Shown here one piece after another: positions 23,827 through 36,287 of a DNA stretch of 64,000 bases. A model generated the notes under the pieces. That model saw only the letters and a program-made list of their open reading frames with translations, was not told the origin of the DNA and did not search any database. The translations under genes and the position numbers were made by a program. The stretch spans positions 441,501 to 505,500 of the forward strand of contig NC_089181.1 in NCBI RefSeq assembly GCF_947507565.1. Reading direction: 5' to 3'. This DNA is from Oscarella lobularis (taxonomy: Eukaryota > Porifera > Homoscleromorpha > Homosclerophorida > Oscarellidae). Position 1 is the stretch's first letter; each line of letters begins with the position of its first letter.

Positions 23827-25963
23827 CTAACTGATATCGCTGGAGTCAAGCAAAGGAACGGCTTGTTCGTCATCTTTCCTTTTGTAAATCATCCTCGCAC
23901 CGACAATAATGCACAGTACGATAACGAGGCCTTGAAGAGAGATAGAGATATAGAATAAGTTATTATCATATAGTTGTACCTCCCAGACCAACGAGTCCCC
24001 ACTGAACGCCGCGAATAACATCGATTGGTTCGTAAACTTGAGTCTTGAATAGGTTACACGTCGTCGTATTGGCGAGCACAGACTTAATTGAAACACCTAC
24101 TTATTTAAGGGAATGCTCAACGAACGCGTGCCGTTTACCTCTTCAGCGAAGAAAATCGGCACAAAAGTGTGTCTCACTTTCGACACTTTTTCAAATGCTA
24201 TTCTATAATAACATTATGAAACGTAGATGGCGAAACGCGGCGGTTGACTTAGTGAGACGTACGAATGGGTTATTGGTTGTATTTGAATGTTCGCCTGAAG
24301 ACGCTTGAACGTGCGAAAGAGTGCCCCCGTGATCTTTAGGGGGAAAAAATGACGTAAAGGCGACGTCGACGCGAAGTGGACGTACCGGTTCAATGTCGAG
24401 AAACGTGTCGTCGAGTTGTCTATCTGGGCCGCGAAGTCCAGTGATATTCGTCGCTACTTCGGGATCGACGTCGAGATAATGAGGCTTTGAAATGAAGATT
24501 GGAGCGCCTGTGAAGCGTAGCGTATACGAGATATCATCTGGGGTGGTCTTGTCACTTACGGTAATTAGCCGAACTCTCGTTGAGAAGACCAGAATAGGTA
24601 TTGGCATACCATTCTGCGTTTTTTGGATTCACAGTCGCGTTTTGTAATTCCCACTGAGGTATGACGCAGCGAAGAAGGCTAATGGACTCCAACTCGGCCA
24701 TCTGATTACAAGTGAGATTTGCCGATCTACACACACACACACATTATTTTAGTCCATGTATGTAGATAGATAGGTGGTCATCACAATAAATTTACCTGAA
24801 AAGATCGTCAACGAAAACAGTCAAGTTATCTCCCAGTTTCAAACCGGAACGAAAGAGGAAGCCCTCCGTACCGTTGATCATGTTCGCATACGTCCCGTTC
24901 CAGTAGTCAAGATGAGGCATTCCGTCCCATTCGACGAAGTCGCCTATATCGTCGCTGTTTCCTTTTCCTGTTTTCACGGCGCTCCATTGCAAATAGTCAG
25001 ATGCAGAATTGTTGATCTGACGTTGAATAGTTTATTTATATTTATTTAGTTATTTATTTGGCCCTCGTCGATATGTTTTACCTGCAGGCTAAAATTTGTT
25101 CTCGGATACAAATTCTTTTTGTTTGCCAGTTTAATGAGAAGATCGGTGTATCCCCATAGGAACTCGGAAACCGTGTGCGTGACAAACAAATTGCTTATCA
25201 TCATAGCGAGTACTGCGTCCGATCCCCTCACTTCCTTATTCAAGTACAACTTAATAACAGTCTAAAAAGAAATTTTGTCTCTGCGCCTTATTTTATGTTT
25301 ATTTTTATTTTTACAGCTAAAACAGCATTGACAGTCGTCATCCGATCAACGTCCGGATCCCATTGAGAACCGGTACGATTTCTGTCAAACACGTAGTACT
25401 TGTTCTGCTTGTAGTGAACAATGGTTCCATCCGCAGTAAAATTTGGTGAAAATTTTCGACGAAATTCTCTAGAAAATGCATCAAAGCTCTTGCTCAGTTA
25501 GCCAAGAGCACAAGCACAAGACGAGGGCCAACATACGCTCAATAAAAATATTCTTTTAAATAATTAATAAGGGACATAACGCTTATGCTCCTTAGAATTT
25601 GTCTAATTTACTTGAAGTAGTAGGGACCCATTTCAGTCAGTTCGATTTTGGCTCCCTTCATAGCTTGGTCGGGATTTTTCACCGAATACATGGTGAAGGT
25701 CTTGTACATTGGCCCTATGTCAGGTGACTTCCATATGCCAAAGAGGGTATTTCCTTCCTCTAAGACAAACTCGTCTTTTAGCTTCTACGCTCGCGACCAA
25801 AGAAAGAAAGCTGCATTGTCAGTGGGGAAAAGGGAAGGGGCGTTTTCACTTCGTTCATGACGAGAGTCTTCAGAATCGGAATGACGACGACTGCAGCAAC
25901 TACAATTGCAATTGCGAGTAGAAGAACGAGGAGCAGCACTGTCCACCGACAACGTTTCTCCAT
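23827..25963 (-). CDS. Class B scavenger receptor (CD36/SCARB1/LIMP-2 family)
   Basis: On the minus strand, about ten exons encode a two-pass glycoprotein of the CD36 family. The preferred start at 25963 (MEKRCRWTVLL) puts the signal-anchor helix directly after a short basic N-terminus; an upstream Met at 26023 also exists. The ectodomain shows family blocks: LFGIWKSPDIGPMYKTFTMY, EMGPYYF, DAVLAMMISNLF, FLWGYTDLL, DWDGMP-like VEWDGMPHLDYWNG and GAPIFISKPHYLDVDPEV. It has many N-glycosylation sites. The C-terminal helix SISLQGLVIVLCIIVGARM is followed by KRKDDEQAVPLLDSSDIS. The acidic dileucine-like DEQAVPLL recalls the LIMP-2 lysosomal signal but has one extra residue before the leucines. Lipoprotein, bacterial or lysosomal enzyme binding is known for the family. 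It is head to head with eEF1G. Confidence 0.9.
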
Positions 25964-26090
25964 CGCTTTTTCGCCTCTCCCCTGCTGCGGCTTGCAGAGC
26001 ACAATGCGATAAAGAGGAGCCAACCCGTAATCTATTTATCGATTCGGAATCACGTGCAGAGTCTCTTGCAAAAGGACCGGATAAAGTCAA
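25964..26090. promoter_or_regulatory. Bidirectional promoter scavenger receptor/eEF1G
   Basis: 127 bp separate the two divergent start codons. A CACGTG E-box is at 26051-26056, about 35 bp before the eEF1G ATG. Confidence 0.5.
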
Positions 26091-27997
26091 ATGGCTGGTG
26101 TAAGCGTTGTCGTGCGAATCCGTCTGCATCGTGTGAATCCTTTGCTTTTGCTGAACCCATTTGCTCTCTCTAGACGTTGTACACCTATCCGAACAATTTT
26201 CGCGCGCAGAAAGTTCTCATCGCGGCTCAGTTCAGCGGCGCCGAAGTGAACGTGGTCAGCGAGCCGCCTCAATTCGTCCTGGGCGAAACGAACAAGTCGG
26301 CCGAGTTTCTAGAAAAGTTCCCACTCGGAAAGGTACGTCGCATTCGACCCTACGCCAATCAAAAGACGCCATTGATTCCGATTCGCTCTCCTAATTCAGG
26401 TTCCAGCGTTTGAGACGAAAGACGGGAAGCCGATCTACGAAAGCAACGCAATCGCCTACTATGGTACAGAATCAAACTATTTAATTTCCTCAAAAACAAT
26501 TTTATGACGAAAAATATTATGATTATGTCTTAATTAATTTTTCTTTGTCTTCTCTTGCAGTCAGCAACGAGACGTTGAAAGGCGGCAGCGATAAACTGCT
26601 ATCGGCTCTTGTACAACAATACGTCGCCTTTGCTGACAACGAGATATTGCCATCTGCGTGCGTGTGGGTTTATCCTACTTACGGATTGATGCAGTATAAC
26701 AAAGACGTAAGACTTCGTCTATGTGGGATTGGGATCACCAATGTATATGAAGGGTTATTTTCTTATTTATTAATCTCTTGTGGTCTTGCTTTTTTTGTAC
26801 AGTAATGATACCTATAATTATTTTTCAATTAATTTTATTACATATAGAGTACGGAAAAAGCCAAGGCCGAAATTCGAAAGTGTTTATCCGTGCTTAACAA
26901 AGTGCTGGAGAGGCAGACGTATCTGGTGGGGGAACGCATCACTCTGGCTGACATCACCGTAGCGTGCAATCTTCTCATGTTGTATCAGCAGGTTCTCACA
27001 CACATAGCATTACGAGAAAGGATTTTTAATTAACTGATTTCGCTGCAGGTCCTTGATCCCGAGTTCCGAGGTCCCTTTGCTAACGTGAATCGATGGTTCG
27101 TGACGCTCGTCAATCAGCCTCAATTCAAGGCGGTTCTCGGCGAAGTGACTCTCTGCACGAAAATGGCACAATTTGACGGTAGAAATCTCTTTCTCAACGC
27201 CTGACAAAAAAAGCGAGGATTCTCCCTTAGCCGCCAAATTCCAAGCTGTCACGGGAGGAAAGGGAAAGAAGGACAAGGGAGCCGGCGGCAAAAAGGAAAA
27301 ACAACCAGAAAAGAAAGGCAAAGAAAAGAAAAAGGAGCCGGAGAAGAAAGAGGAACCCGACGAAGAGCCCGACGCAACTGACGAAGCGTTGGCCGAACAA
27401 CCGAAGAAAAAGGATCCCTTTGGACATTTGCCCAAGAGGTGAACCATCCCCTTCCTCCCTCGGATAAATAGTTCATATATTTTTCTTTCAGTCCTTTCGT
27501 TCTTGATGCGTGGAAGCGAACCTACTCCAACGAGGACACCGTGCCTGTCGCCATTCCTTATTTCTGGGAGAATTTCGACGCCGAAGGCTATTCGCTTTGG
27601 TTCGCCGAGTACCAGTATCCGGAGGAACTAAAAAAGATTTTCATGGCGTGCAATTTGGTCGGGGGAATGTTTCAGCGGCTCGATTCGTTGCGAAAGTACG
27701 GTTTCGGCAGCGTCATCATTTTCGGCGTCGACGGCGATATCTCCATATCTGGCGTATGGATGCTGAGAGGCCAGGAATTAGCATTCGAAGTAAGCCATCA
27801 TAAAATGGTCTTTGCTTTGCCTTTCAACTGTGTTTCACTCACAGGTAAATGATGATTGGAATACCGATGCTGGTTCATATAAGTTTACGAAGTTGGATCC
27901 GACGAGCGACGAGACGAAGAAGCTGGTCAATGCGTACTGGGCCTGGGAAGGGGATTTTGGTGGAAAGAAAATGAACCAGGGCAAAATATTTAAGTAA
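26091..27997 (+). CDS. EEF1G: Elongation factor 1-gamma
   Basis: About seven exons encode the eEF1 gamma subunit, the scaffold of the eEF1B exchange complex that recharges eEF1A with GTP. The ATG at 26091 starts a tiny first exon (MAG), and the second begins [24 protein letters not shown]-like N-terminal domain spans to about 27170: [41 protein letters not shown] and [21 protein letters not shown] Lys/Glu-rich linker follows (27190-27390). The EF1G domain begins [26 protein letters not shown], and has [17 protein letters not shown] and [15 protein letters not shown]. The protein ends [10 protein letters not shown] at the TAA 27995-27997. Domain order and the C-terminal signature are diagnostic. 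Confidence 0.97.
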
Positions 27998-28092
27998 CGC
28001 ACGGGGCCTGTTTGTCTGTTGCAAACTTGATTTGGGTTTGAGTATGAAGAAAAAAAGGATAAAATTGTGGCTGATGGGCTTCGCGGCCGGCC

Positions 28093-28098
28093 CACGTG
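28093..28098. promoter_or_regulatory. CACGTG E-box upstream of MMS19
   Basis: Located 70 bp before the MMS19 ATG within the 170-bp gap after eEF1G, in a GC-rich stretch. Candidate bHLH-zip (USF/MITF/Myc-type) site. Confidence 0.45.
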
Positions 28099-28167
28099 GA
28101 GTCCCGCGCGCTAGGTCGATCCGAGTTTGGCGTCATTTGCGCACGAAAACGTTCGCTAAGGAGTTAA

Positions 28168-31100
28168 ATGGACGTTCTCGTTGAAAATTTCACGCGCGGA
28201 GAGTCGGAAAGCGCGAAAAACGAAATAGCGACAGGTAAAATCGCGCTACTGCGTTCTCTCTTCGACGAATTCGTTTGCTTTAGGTCTTGTTTCGGGACGA
28301 TTTGCGTTGCATGCATTCGTCGAAAGCCTAGGGTAGAAAAGGGGGAGCTGATCACATCAGACGATGCCTCGAATTCTTCTTAGACCGGCTCTTACAAGTC
28401 AGAGAGTTGAATCTAGAGCGAATGGTACAAAATTGCTGGCAGACGTCTTGCACGCGGCCCATCCTTTGCATCTGCAACCAATTGAAGGTGTCACACCACT
28501 AATCGATCAGTCAATTGCAATATATCTACTACTCGTCGTTTTTTTAGTGAATCTTCTCGTTGAGTTCTTTTGCAATAGACTGAATGATCGTCACATTGTC
28601 GTTCCTCATGTTTTATCTGGATTTTTAGCAATAGTACAGTACTTCAGAGAAAGGGTCTTTGATTGTCGAAGTGATATTTTGTGTCAGGCTATGTATCACA
28701 AGCTTGCCGAGGGTCAGGCAAAGACGATCTGTCACGAGATTTTTCGAGAGGTTCAAATGCAGGTATGCAAACTCGCGCATCTCTCTCTCTCTCTGCCCAA
28801 TTTTGGGACGCGTTGAATTGAATTGAAGGCTCTGCCGCAAAGGGATAGACTTAGCTTTTATAACTTATCAGCCATCTTTTTGGAGAAATACGTTGACGGT
28901 GAGACAATGATTGGAAACGAGCGCGGAAATGAGGAAAGTTATTGATTTTAGAAATCAAAGAGATAGGAGGAGATTTTGTGTTTGGCTACATACAAGCAAT
29001 GGACGGTGAAAAGGTGCATTATTATACTAATACATTAGTTACGTGAATACGTCGAGGTTGTTTACTCTCAGGATCCTAGGAATTTGGTTATCTGCTTTAG
29101 AACCGTCAAGTGTATTGTCAACTCTCTTTCCTTTGGTATTTGGGATATATTAGAAAAAAAGTGGGCAAGTTTCTTATCAATTAATCAATCAAATTCTGTT
29201 TTAGATATGTTTGCTGAAGAGCTGTTTGAAGTGGTTGCTTGCTACTTTCCTATAGATTTTTCTCCAGTACAGTATACACAAAATTGTATCAATTCTCATT
29301 AACGGAGAGATTCTCTTTAGCCACCTAATGACCCTCACGGCATCACAAAGGATGGCCTGGTTTTGGGTTTGAGACGTTGTTTGGCAGCTACTGGAAAATT
29401 TGCAAAGGTTGTACGGCTTCTAAAGGGATGCAGATTTTTATCATGGATTTTATTAGTTTTGCGTTCCTCTTTTGATTGAAAAATTGACTTCGAACGTGAA
29501 GAGCGCAAAAGTGGATTCTTTGTTGACATTGGTTGGTTCCGCAAATAAAATGTTGTTAATTAATTTATTGATACTCTTTTGCCAGAATGCTTGTTGTAAT
29601 GTCTATACTGCATCTGATCTCGCACCGTTCTTGGAGGAACTCTGGCTCAAAATCAGAAAAGAGGTACTGCACTGTTTCACAATAATCCTAATAGTTATAA
29701 TAGACATTTTCAAAGATTTTTCACGCTCTGCATCAAGAAGTGCAGGTGGGGAATACAGTAGTTGTAACTGTCCTAACCTTAGTATATCGGTATTGCAATT
29801 AATTAAGGAAGAGGCTCTCAATAGTCTTCAAGCTGTTACCAGGGCTTTGTCTGCTACTGTCATTGTAATAATGATTAGCGAACGCAATAAATCAGTTTTC
29901 AATTTTTAATTTGTCTAGAAGGCAGACGCTGAAAATTTCCTAGAGAAATACTTGGAAACAATTCTCAAAGGTGATGAAATCGTTAGTGCGTGTTTATTGC
30001 CAGTCACTCCTTCACTAGAGCTAAAGGCCGATATAAACGACTCGGAATACAGGAGAATTCACATCAGCGGCAAAGTCATCCAGCGTTTGGCAGCTGCATC
30101 AGGTGAGACTCACAGCCGAAAAAAAAAACGTTCTGAATCCTCTATCTATGATATTAGATCCCGCGTGTTATTACGTTGTGAACACCACTTTACCTGACCT
30201 ACTTGGAACGTACACTCAAATTTCACTGGTATCATTTTCCAATACGTTTGCAGTCAGGTAGACGTCTCACCTTTTGAACACAGAGTTCTCACCAGAGAAC
30301 GATTCTCGAAACACTTCTTGGATTACTCTCGTCTGCGCAGTGTCATTCCAACGAAGGAGGTGAGTGTCTCTTGGGAGCAGAAAGCCAAAGACTTTTTAGG
30401 GGGTTTTTTCCCCCCCTTAGTTTCGAGTCCCTTTTTGTTGCATAAAGACCCCTTACTAATGACCCTGTACACGACCTTGAATCACTCTGACAGTGCCGTC
30501 ATATGCACTGGTATCTCTTGTCTCGTCGCGCTGATGCGTTTGCCTCGTCTCTTACGAGAGGAAGAAGTAAAATCATTTCCTAATATTCTTATTCTTATTG
30601 TTGTTGTTGTTGTAGTTGGTCGTGACTTCTCGGAATTTTATCCTATTGCTACTCGGAGAGCACGAGGACGCGGTCAAAAAAGAAATAAAAGAGGCTTTAT
30701 CTGTTCTGTCGACGATATCGTCAGAAATAACAGAACGGGCCGTCGTCCAACCGTTGCTACATATTCTCAATATAGGCACGCCGATAAATATATGAGCCCA
30801 ACGAAAAAGAACTGTTCTCTTTTTAGGAAATGATGATTCTGATAGCGAGCTCGCGACGTGGCTCTCTGTTGTACAATCGGCGAAGATTAGCGTAAAGGAC
30901 GTCGTGACGACTTTGACAGCGTTGTGCACCAGTCACGATTTGCTGAAGACAATTATTCCCAAACTTCTCGAATTCCTCGCCGGCTTGCTTCAGAGTATAA
31001 GAAAGATCGACAAGGACACCAATCCTTTTGACATTATCTTGATTCGTCATTTAAGGTGATCGTAGTCTCGACGAGCGCGCAGTTTGGGGAAAAACTCTTC

Positions 31101-33165
31101 TGGACGGCCTCGCGTCTGTTGTTCAAGGTTTGCCCACGAGATTTTTGAGCTGCCTCTATCTCGCGTCCCTTTTGTTCTGCAGAGCGCCAGTCGATGTCTA
31201 GTGAGTACTTCAAAGAGCTTTTGCTGCCTCACTTGATAGGAGTCGCTGTGGAGACAGCACTGAGAGAAGGTAAGGGCACGAGTTTCTCCTTCTTATTGTG
31301 CGTGAGTGATTGATTTGGGGACTAGCCAATGAAGAGATCGGTCTCTTTTCCTCGATTTCGATTCTAACGTCAATGTGCTCTTGCGTCAAGTTCATCGTCT
31401 CTTCTGTTGATATTGGGTTAGTATTATAACGGAGGCTCGATTTTGGTTGAAAAAATGTTTGCTTTTAGAAGTCAAAAGGAAATTGTCGATTCCATTGGCT
31501 CTCTGTTTCTTGGGAAGTCGTGCACTTTGTTGCCTATCATTCCTGAAGGAACGTTTCAACCGTTGGAGGTATTAGACGGCAATTACTCGGCTGCCGCAAT
31601 AACAAGCATCTGCTTTCATATAGTTGACATCGCACTGGAAACAAACGCAGCTGATTTGCTTCTTGACTTCAGTTACGTGTCACGCAAATCGAGAAGTGCG
31701 CTTCGCAGAAACTTGGCCAATCTTTTTCAACTTGCATTCTTTAGGTCGTCGGTGCAAACCACTCGGATCTTGTTGAAAAATTATTTCATTTGGCTTTGAA
31801 TAGCGAGCACGACTTCACACGCGTAGAAGCGGCGAAATGCTTCGGTGGGCTCGTCAACAGAACGCCTACGGGTGAATAACAATAAATTGATTTTTTTCCC
31901 CCCTATACTCAATATTGCTCGTCTTATTACTAGGCGAAGCGTTGGATTCGTTTCTGACAACCACAAGCAACCAGTTGTACACCTTGATGGAAAACGCGAG
32001 TGTCGACCTCCAAGCGAGAGAACGAGCATTGACAGTTTATTTGTGGGTGAGCAATGGGTCATAGTGAATCCTGTTTCTTTTGCTATAGCCCTAATAGCTG
32101 TGCAGGGCGTTAGTAACCCGATCTCACCCCGCGAATCAGTCACTCGTCGAAAAGGTGATTGTTTAGCAAAAAATTAAACCTAGTTTTTACTCTGTTATTG
32201 TCCAGTTGATCGATCTGTTTGAGACTGACCTGTTTCGTCAAGCGGCCGAAGGATTCCAGGTCATCTTGTCCGATTCCGATGACGTGATTTCGAACTACAA
32301 AGTAGCGAACGTCAAGGTAAGAACTCGACGCACGCGAAATCTTTGCGCAGTCATCTCGAGCGCATTCTCAGCTGATGTACAAGCAGCACTTCTTTCTTCA
32401 AACCGTGCCAAAACTGGTAAAAAAATTCAACGAAACGAACGAAGGTGCAACCGTCTTAATTGAATTCAAGAGATAGGCTACCTTTGTTATTGGAATTTCT
32501 CTATAGATAAGAAAGAACCACATCTAAAAGCCTTATCTTGCATATTGCTAGCCGTCCCTAAGGAAGTTCTTCGCGCAGAATTACCGTCGGTACGACTACT
32601 GATCAGAAAGATATATTATAGAAAAACGAAACAAATCTAGTTGTTTCCTCTTCTCATGATGTCGCTGTCGTCATCGAGCATTCAAACGAGGAAGATCAGT
32701 CTGTCGGTGCTGCTTCCTCTCATAGCCGACGTTCCGCTCTTCTTCTCGCAACACGTCGAACTACTGATTGCGAATTTTGTACAACTAGCACGGCATCCGG
32801 ACGACATGGTATTACAAGACAGAGTCGATCATTTCTGTCTAATCGATTTTGCTCTTTGATTGGCAGAAAATAAGAGTGACTGCGCTGCAGTGTCTATGCT
32901 TGCTTGCAACCCTTCCCCATCACACGGTATATACAGAACTGAACTACATGACCGATTAATTAATTAATTAATTACTTCTCAGATTTATCCGCATAAAAAT
33001 CGCGTTATTCGAGAACTATCGGAAACGCTGGACGACAAAAAGCGACTCGTTCGAAAAGAGGCCGTCAAATGCAGATCTCTCTGGTGCGTCATGTACTGTG
33101 TTATCAAAATGTTTATTATTCTACTGCTCCGTCGCAGGTTTTTGTTGGGGGATCTGCCGTCGTAG
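28168..33165 (+). CDS. MMS19: MMS19, cytosolic Fe-S assembly targeting factor
   Basis: More than 25 short exons encode the HEAT-repeat protein MMS19, which joins CIAO1 and CIAO2B to deliver Fe-S clusters to DNA replication and repair enzymes. The ATG at 28168 begins MDVLVENFTRGE. Recognisable blocks are NDRHIVVPHVLSGFLAI, CHEIFREVQMQALPQRDRL, FGYIQAMDGEKDPRNLVICF and AEELFEVVACYFPIDFSPP. Then come NDPHGITKDGLVLGLRRCL, FPLLIEKLTSNVKSAKVDSL and LNACCNVYTASDLAPFLEEL. Central repeats run to about 32900. The diagnostic C-terminus is ETLDDKKRLVRKEAVKCRSLWFLLGDLPS, with the stop at 33163-33165. Its last exon (from about 33138) lies antisense to the last coding exon of DTWD1. Some middle exons were read only approximately. 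Confidence 0.93.
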
Positions 33166-34268
33166 CCGTCGCTTTTCTTTTTTGTTGGATTAGCATGTAC
33201 TGGTAAGCGAAGAAGTAGAGAAGATTGTCATATCTTCCGTCGTATGGAACGCTAGAATTAGGAGAGACGTGCAATAAATGTCAATTCTGCGCGCAAGAGG
33301 ATAGATACCCCTTCTCCTTCACTTCGTGCAGCTCTTTAAAAAAGTAGTAGATGGCCTCAATTGTAGCTAGAAAAGTATTAGGCTTGGATTGGACCCTTGA
33401 AGCACAGATTCGAACAATCGATCTCATTTGTTGTGAGAAGTACTGACCGCCAAAAATTGGTTTTTGCTTTGCTAAGACGAACCCGTCGAATTCCCTCTAA
33501 CCTTTGATCCTACAAAGTCGAAATATTCCTTTAGCAGTACGACTAAGCTACCGAACCCCTTACTTTGACTATAGATTTGGCTTGTGACCAAGTAGAATCA
33601 ATAAACACTACTTGATCGTATGTGGTAATTGAATCCGCTAGTGCTGCTAATGGGACTGCATCCTTGGTAAATATTATATGTGCACTCATCCTCTCTAGTT
33701 TCTGTACTATATATCCTTACGTCTGATGGATAAACTAGTAGGACCTAACGTGTGGAATTCAATTAAATTCCTATTTAAACGATTGCCTTACTTCTTTCTC
33801 CAATAGGCAAGGAGGCATATCCTGCAAATGTGATAGGTTTTCTGTACTGTACTAAAGACAACTACTTGTTTTTACAGGATACATATGAATCTGAACCGAG
33901 TCTGGAGCTAATATACAAGCATGAGGTGCGGTGCTTTTTCCAGGCCTTTCCGCTTCGTGTTTAACTCTTTTTAGAATAACTAATTAATTAATTAATTAAA
34001 TGGGATTTCGCTGCTGTGCCTACATGTGAACTTTCCACGGCAATCGGACGTGTGGAACGGTGCTCGGAGCCAATCCGACAAGATTAAGGCACGTGTAGCA
34101 GAAAAATTTTCGGGAACTTCGACATTTTGGACAAAGGTCTCGTGCAGCCCGTCTAAACGACCTCCTACCGTGAACCCGCCCGACGCAGTAAATCAAAAAG
34201 TACTTTAACGGCGCAAAAGAATCGATGAAGAAGTCGTGGAAAGGAGAATCACGCAAATCGTCATTCAT
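33116..34268 (-). CDS. DTWD1: DTWD1, tRNA-uridine aminocarboxypropyltransferase
   Basis: About nine small minus-strand exons encode a DTW-domain protein; DTWD1 makes acp3U at position 20 of the tRNA D loop from S-adenosylmethionine. The first exon (34268 down to 34017) starts MNDDLRDSPFHDFFIDSF and carries the zinc-finger-like LCPKCRSSRKFFCYTCLNLVG. Next exons give HACILAPDSVQIHMYP (near 33900), the phosphate-like PGP block (near 33730), VVFIDSTWSQAKSI (the DxTW signature, near 33600) and NTFLATIEAIYYFFKELHEV (near 33350). The last gives YDGRYDNLLYFFAYQYMLI (near 33230). The frame then runs to a stop at 33116-33118, inside the MMS19 3' end. The start is 42 bp from the sideroflexin ATG. Confidence 0.87.
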
Positions 34269-34310
34269 TGCTTGGAAACGTAGCGCGCGCACGTCGTCAC
34301 GTGAATAGAC
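34269..34310. promoter_or_regulatory. 42-bp bidirectional promoter DTWD1/sideroflexin with TCACGTGA
   Basis: Only 42 bp lie between the two divergent start codons. They contain a palindromic TCACGTGA at 34297-34304 preceded by a GCGCGCGC run. The 5' UTRs of one or both genes must overlap the other coding region or be almost absent. Confidence 0.6.
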
Positions 34311-35799
34311 GTGGCAAAGGAGAAAATGGAGGACGCGTACACACAACGGTGGCATACGCCGAGGATCAACTTGGACAAGCCGCGCTACGATCAGTCGACG
34401 TTCTCGGGTCGGGCCAAGCACTTTTTTCAAACGACCGATCCCCGAAACCTTCTCGCGAGCGAGAAACAGCTCGACGCGGCCAAGGAACTACTCGCTCTAT
34501 ATAGGCAAGTCGACGCTTTGCATTCTCAAAAAATCGAATTTAAATCTGGCGATTCCAGAAAAGGAGAAGAAAACGAGAAAACGACGCACGACGAAGTGTG
34601 GCGAGCGAAAACGCTCTACGATTCCGCTTTTCATCCGGAAACGGGCGAAAAGATGTTCATACTGGGCCGAATGTCGGCCCAAGTGCCTTGCAATATGACA
34701 ATAACGGGTTCCATGCTCACATTCTACCGGTGGGGGGAGTGTCGTGGGCGTGCCCCTTGCGTGACTCGAACATTTTCTCTTTTAGACATCCAGCTGCGAT
34801 CCTCTTCTGGCAGTGGATCAATCAGTCCTTTAACGCTATTGTGAATTATACGAACAGCAGTGGAGATCTCGGAAAGGAGACAAAGTACTGCATAGCATAG
34901 AGGAATGTTGATTAATAATTTATGATATATGCATAAATAGACAGCTCAGCAAGGCGTACACTGCTGCCACTGGTGCTGCCATGGCGACCGCACTTGGTGT
35001 CAGTTACGTTGCCAAGGTGAGAGCTGTATCGTTGGGGGAAATGATTTTTTATTTGGCTTCTTCTCTACTTAGAGAGCTCCAGCTGTCATTAGTCGTATGG
35101 GACCCTTTGCTGCCGTGGCGGCGGCAAACTGCATAAATATTCCGTTGATGAGACAAAAGTGAGGAAGCTGCCTTTCCTTTATGATAAAATAAACAATTAA
35201 TTATTTTAAATATAAAGAGAGTTGGACGAGGGTATTATTATTACTGATGCAGACGGAAACGAACTTGGAAAGTCAAAGAAAGCAGCCAGAAAAGCAATCA
35301 GCCAGGTTGTCATTTCTAGAATTGGCATGGCGGCACCAGCAATGAGTACGTGCAAGAGGATGAAATAGAAAGAATTTTAATTCCTAATTTTTATAGTGAC
35401 AACTCCTTTACTGATGGGGTTTTGCCAAAATCTCCCCCTATTCAAGGTACGTCCGAGAACGAACTGCGTGTGGAACTGCGCCAATATTACGTTTCTAGCG
35501 TTTTGGTGCTCGGATTGAAGTTCCTTTTCAAATTGGAATCGTTGGGCTATGGTAACGCATACTTCTTACATACAAAAGCATCTGATGTTTTTTTTTCATA
35601 GTCTCACTTTTGCTACTCCATTGTGCTGTGCCATCTTTCCACAGCGCAGGTACGCGTATAATTTCTTTTCTTGTGCAGCAGACTTGAATTCGTCGTTTTC
35701 AGCTCATTGGCAGTAAACAAATTAGAGTCTGAACTTCAGGAAAAAATCAAATCGCAACCCAATCCTCCCGATCGCGTTTACTTCAACAAGGGTCTATAG
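34311..35799 (+). CDS. SFXN: Sideroflexin (mitochondrial serine/amino acid carrier)
   Basis: About seven exons encode a sideroflexin, an inner mitochondrial membrane carrier; human SFXN1 and SFXN3 import serine for one-carbon metabolism. The ATG at 34311 ([14 protein letters not shown]) precedes [97 protein letters not shown] and [20 protein letters not shown]. The C-terminus has [13 protein letters not shown]-type residues and ends VYFNKGL at 35797-35799. These blocks span the whole family. Which of SFXN1-5 it matches best needs a tree; the HPETGEK and YTNSSG motifs are nearest SFXN1/2/3. Confidence 0.93.
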
Positions 35800-35970
35800 C
35801 TGAATTCGAAGATCATTTTTGGGCATGCACTTACTACACGTAATCGGTGAAATGAAATGAAATGAATTATCTGTCGTGGTACTCCCCCCATACAGTCCCG
35901 GATAGCAGCACGCCCGTTTTTTTTTTTTCTTTAGCAAAAGGAGGTCTTGCCGGCCGACAGCGAGCGTCAC

Positions 35971-36256
35971 ATGGAAACTCCGAAGATCAGGTAAGTACGG
36001 CTCTAATCGCCAGCCGTCTTTACGCACAACGTCATTTTCGTTTTCCCTTTCGCGTTTAGTGCGACTAAAAGCGACGACGATGTCGACGGGGACGAAACCA
36101 AATTAGATGCAGAAGAGAAGAGCCTCGAAGCACAAGAAGAGACGAGGGTACGTTGGGAGAGAGCGTCCACTTTAGACACGGAGAAATGTCTGGTCGCACA
36201 TTTAGCAAACTCTCATTCGTCACTGGATCGAGCACTTCTGGTCAGAAGCACAAAAA

Positions 36257-36287
<31 letters not shown>

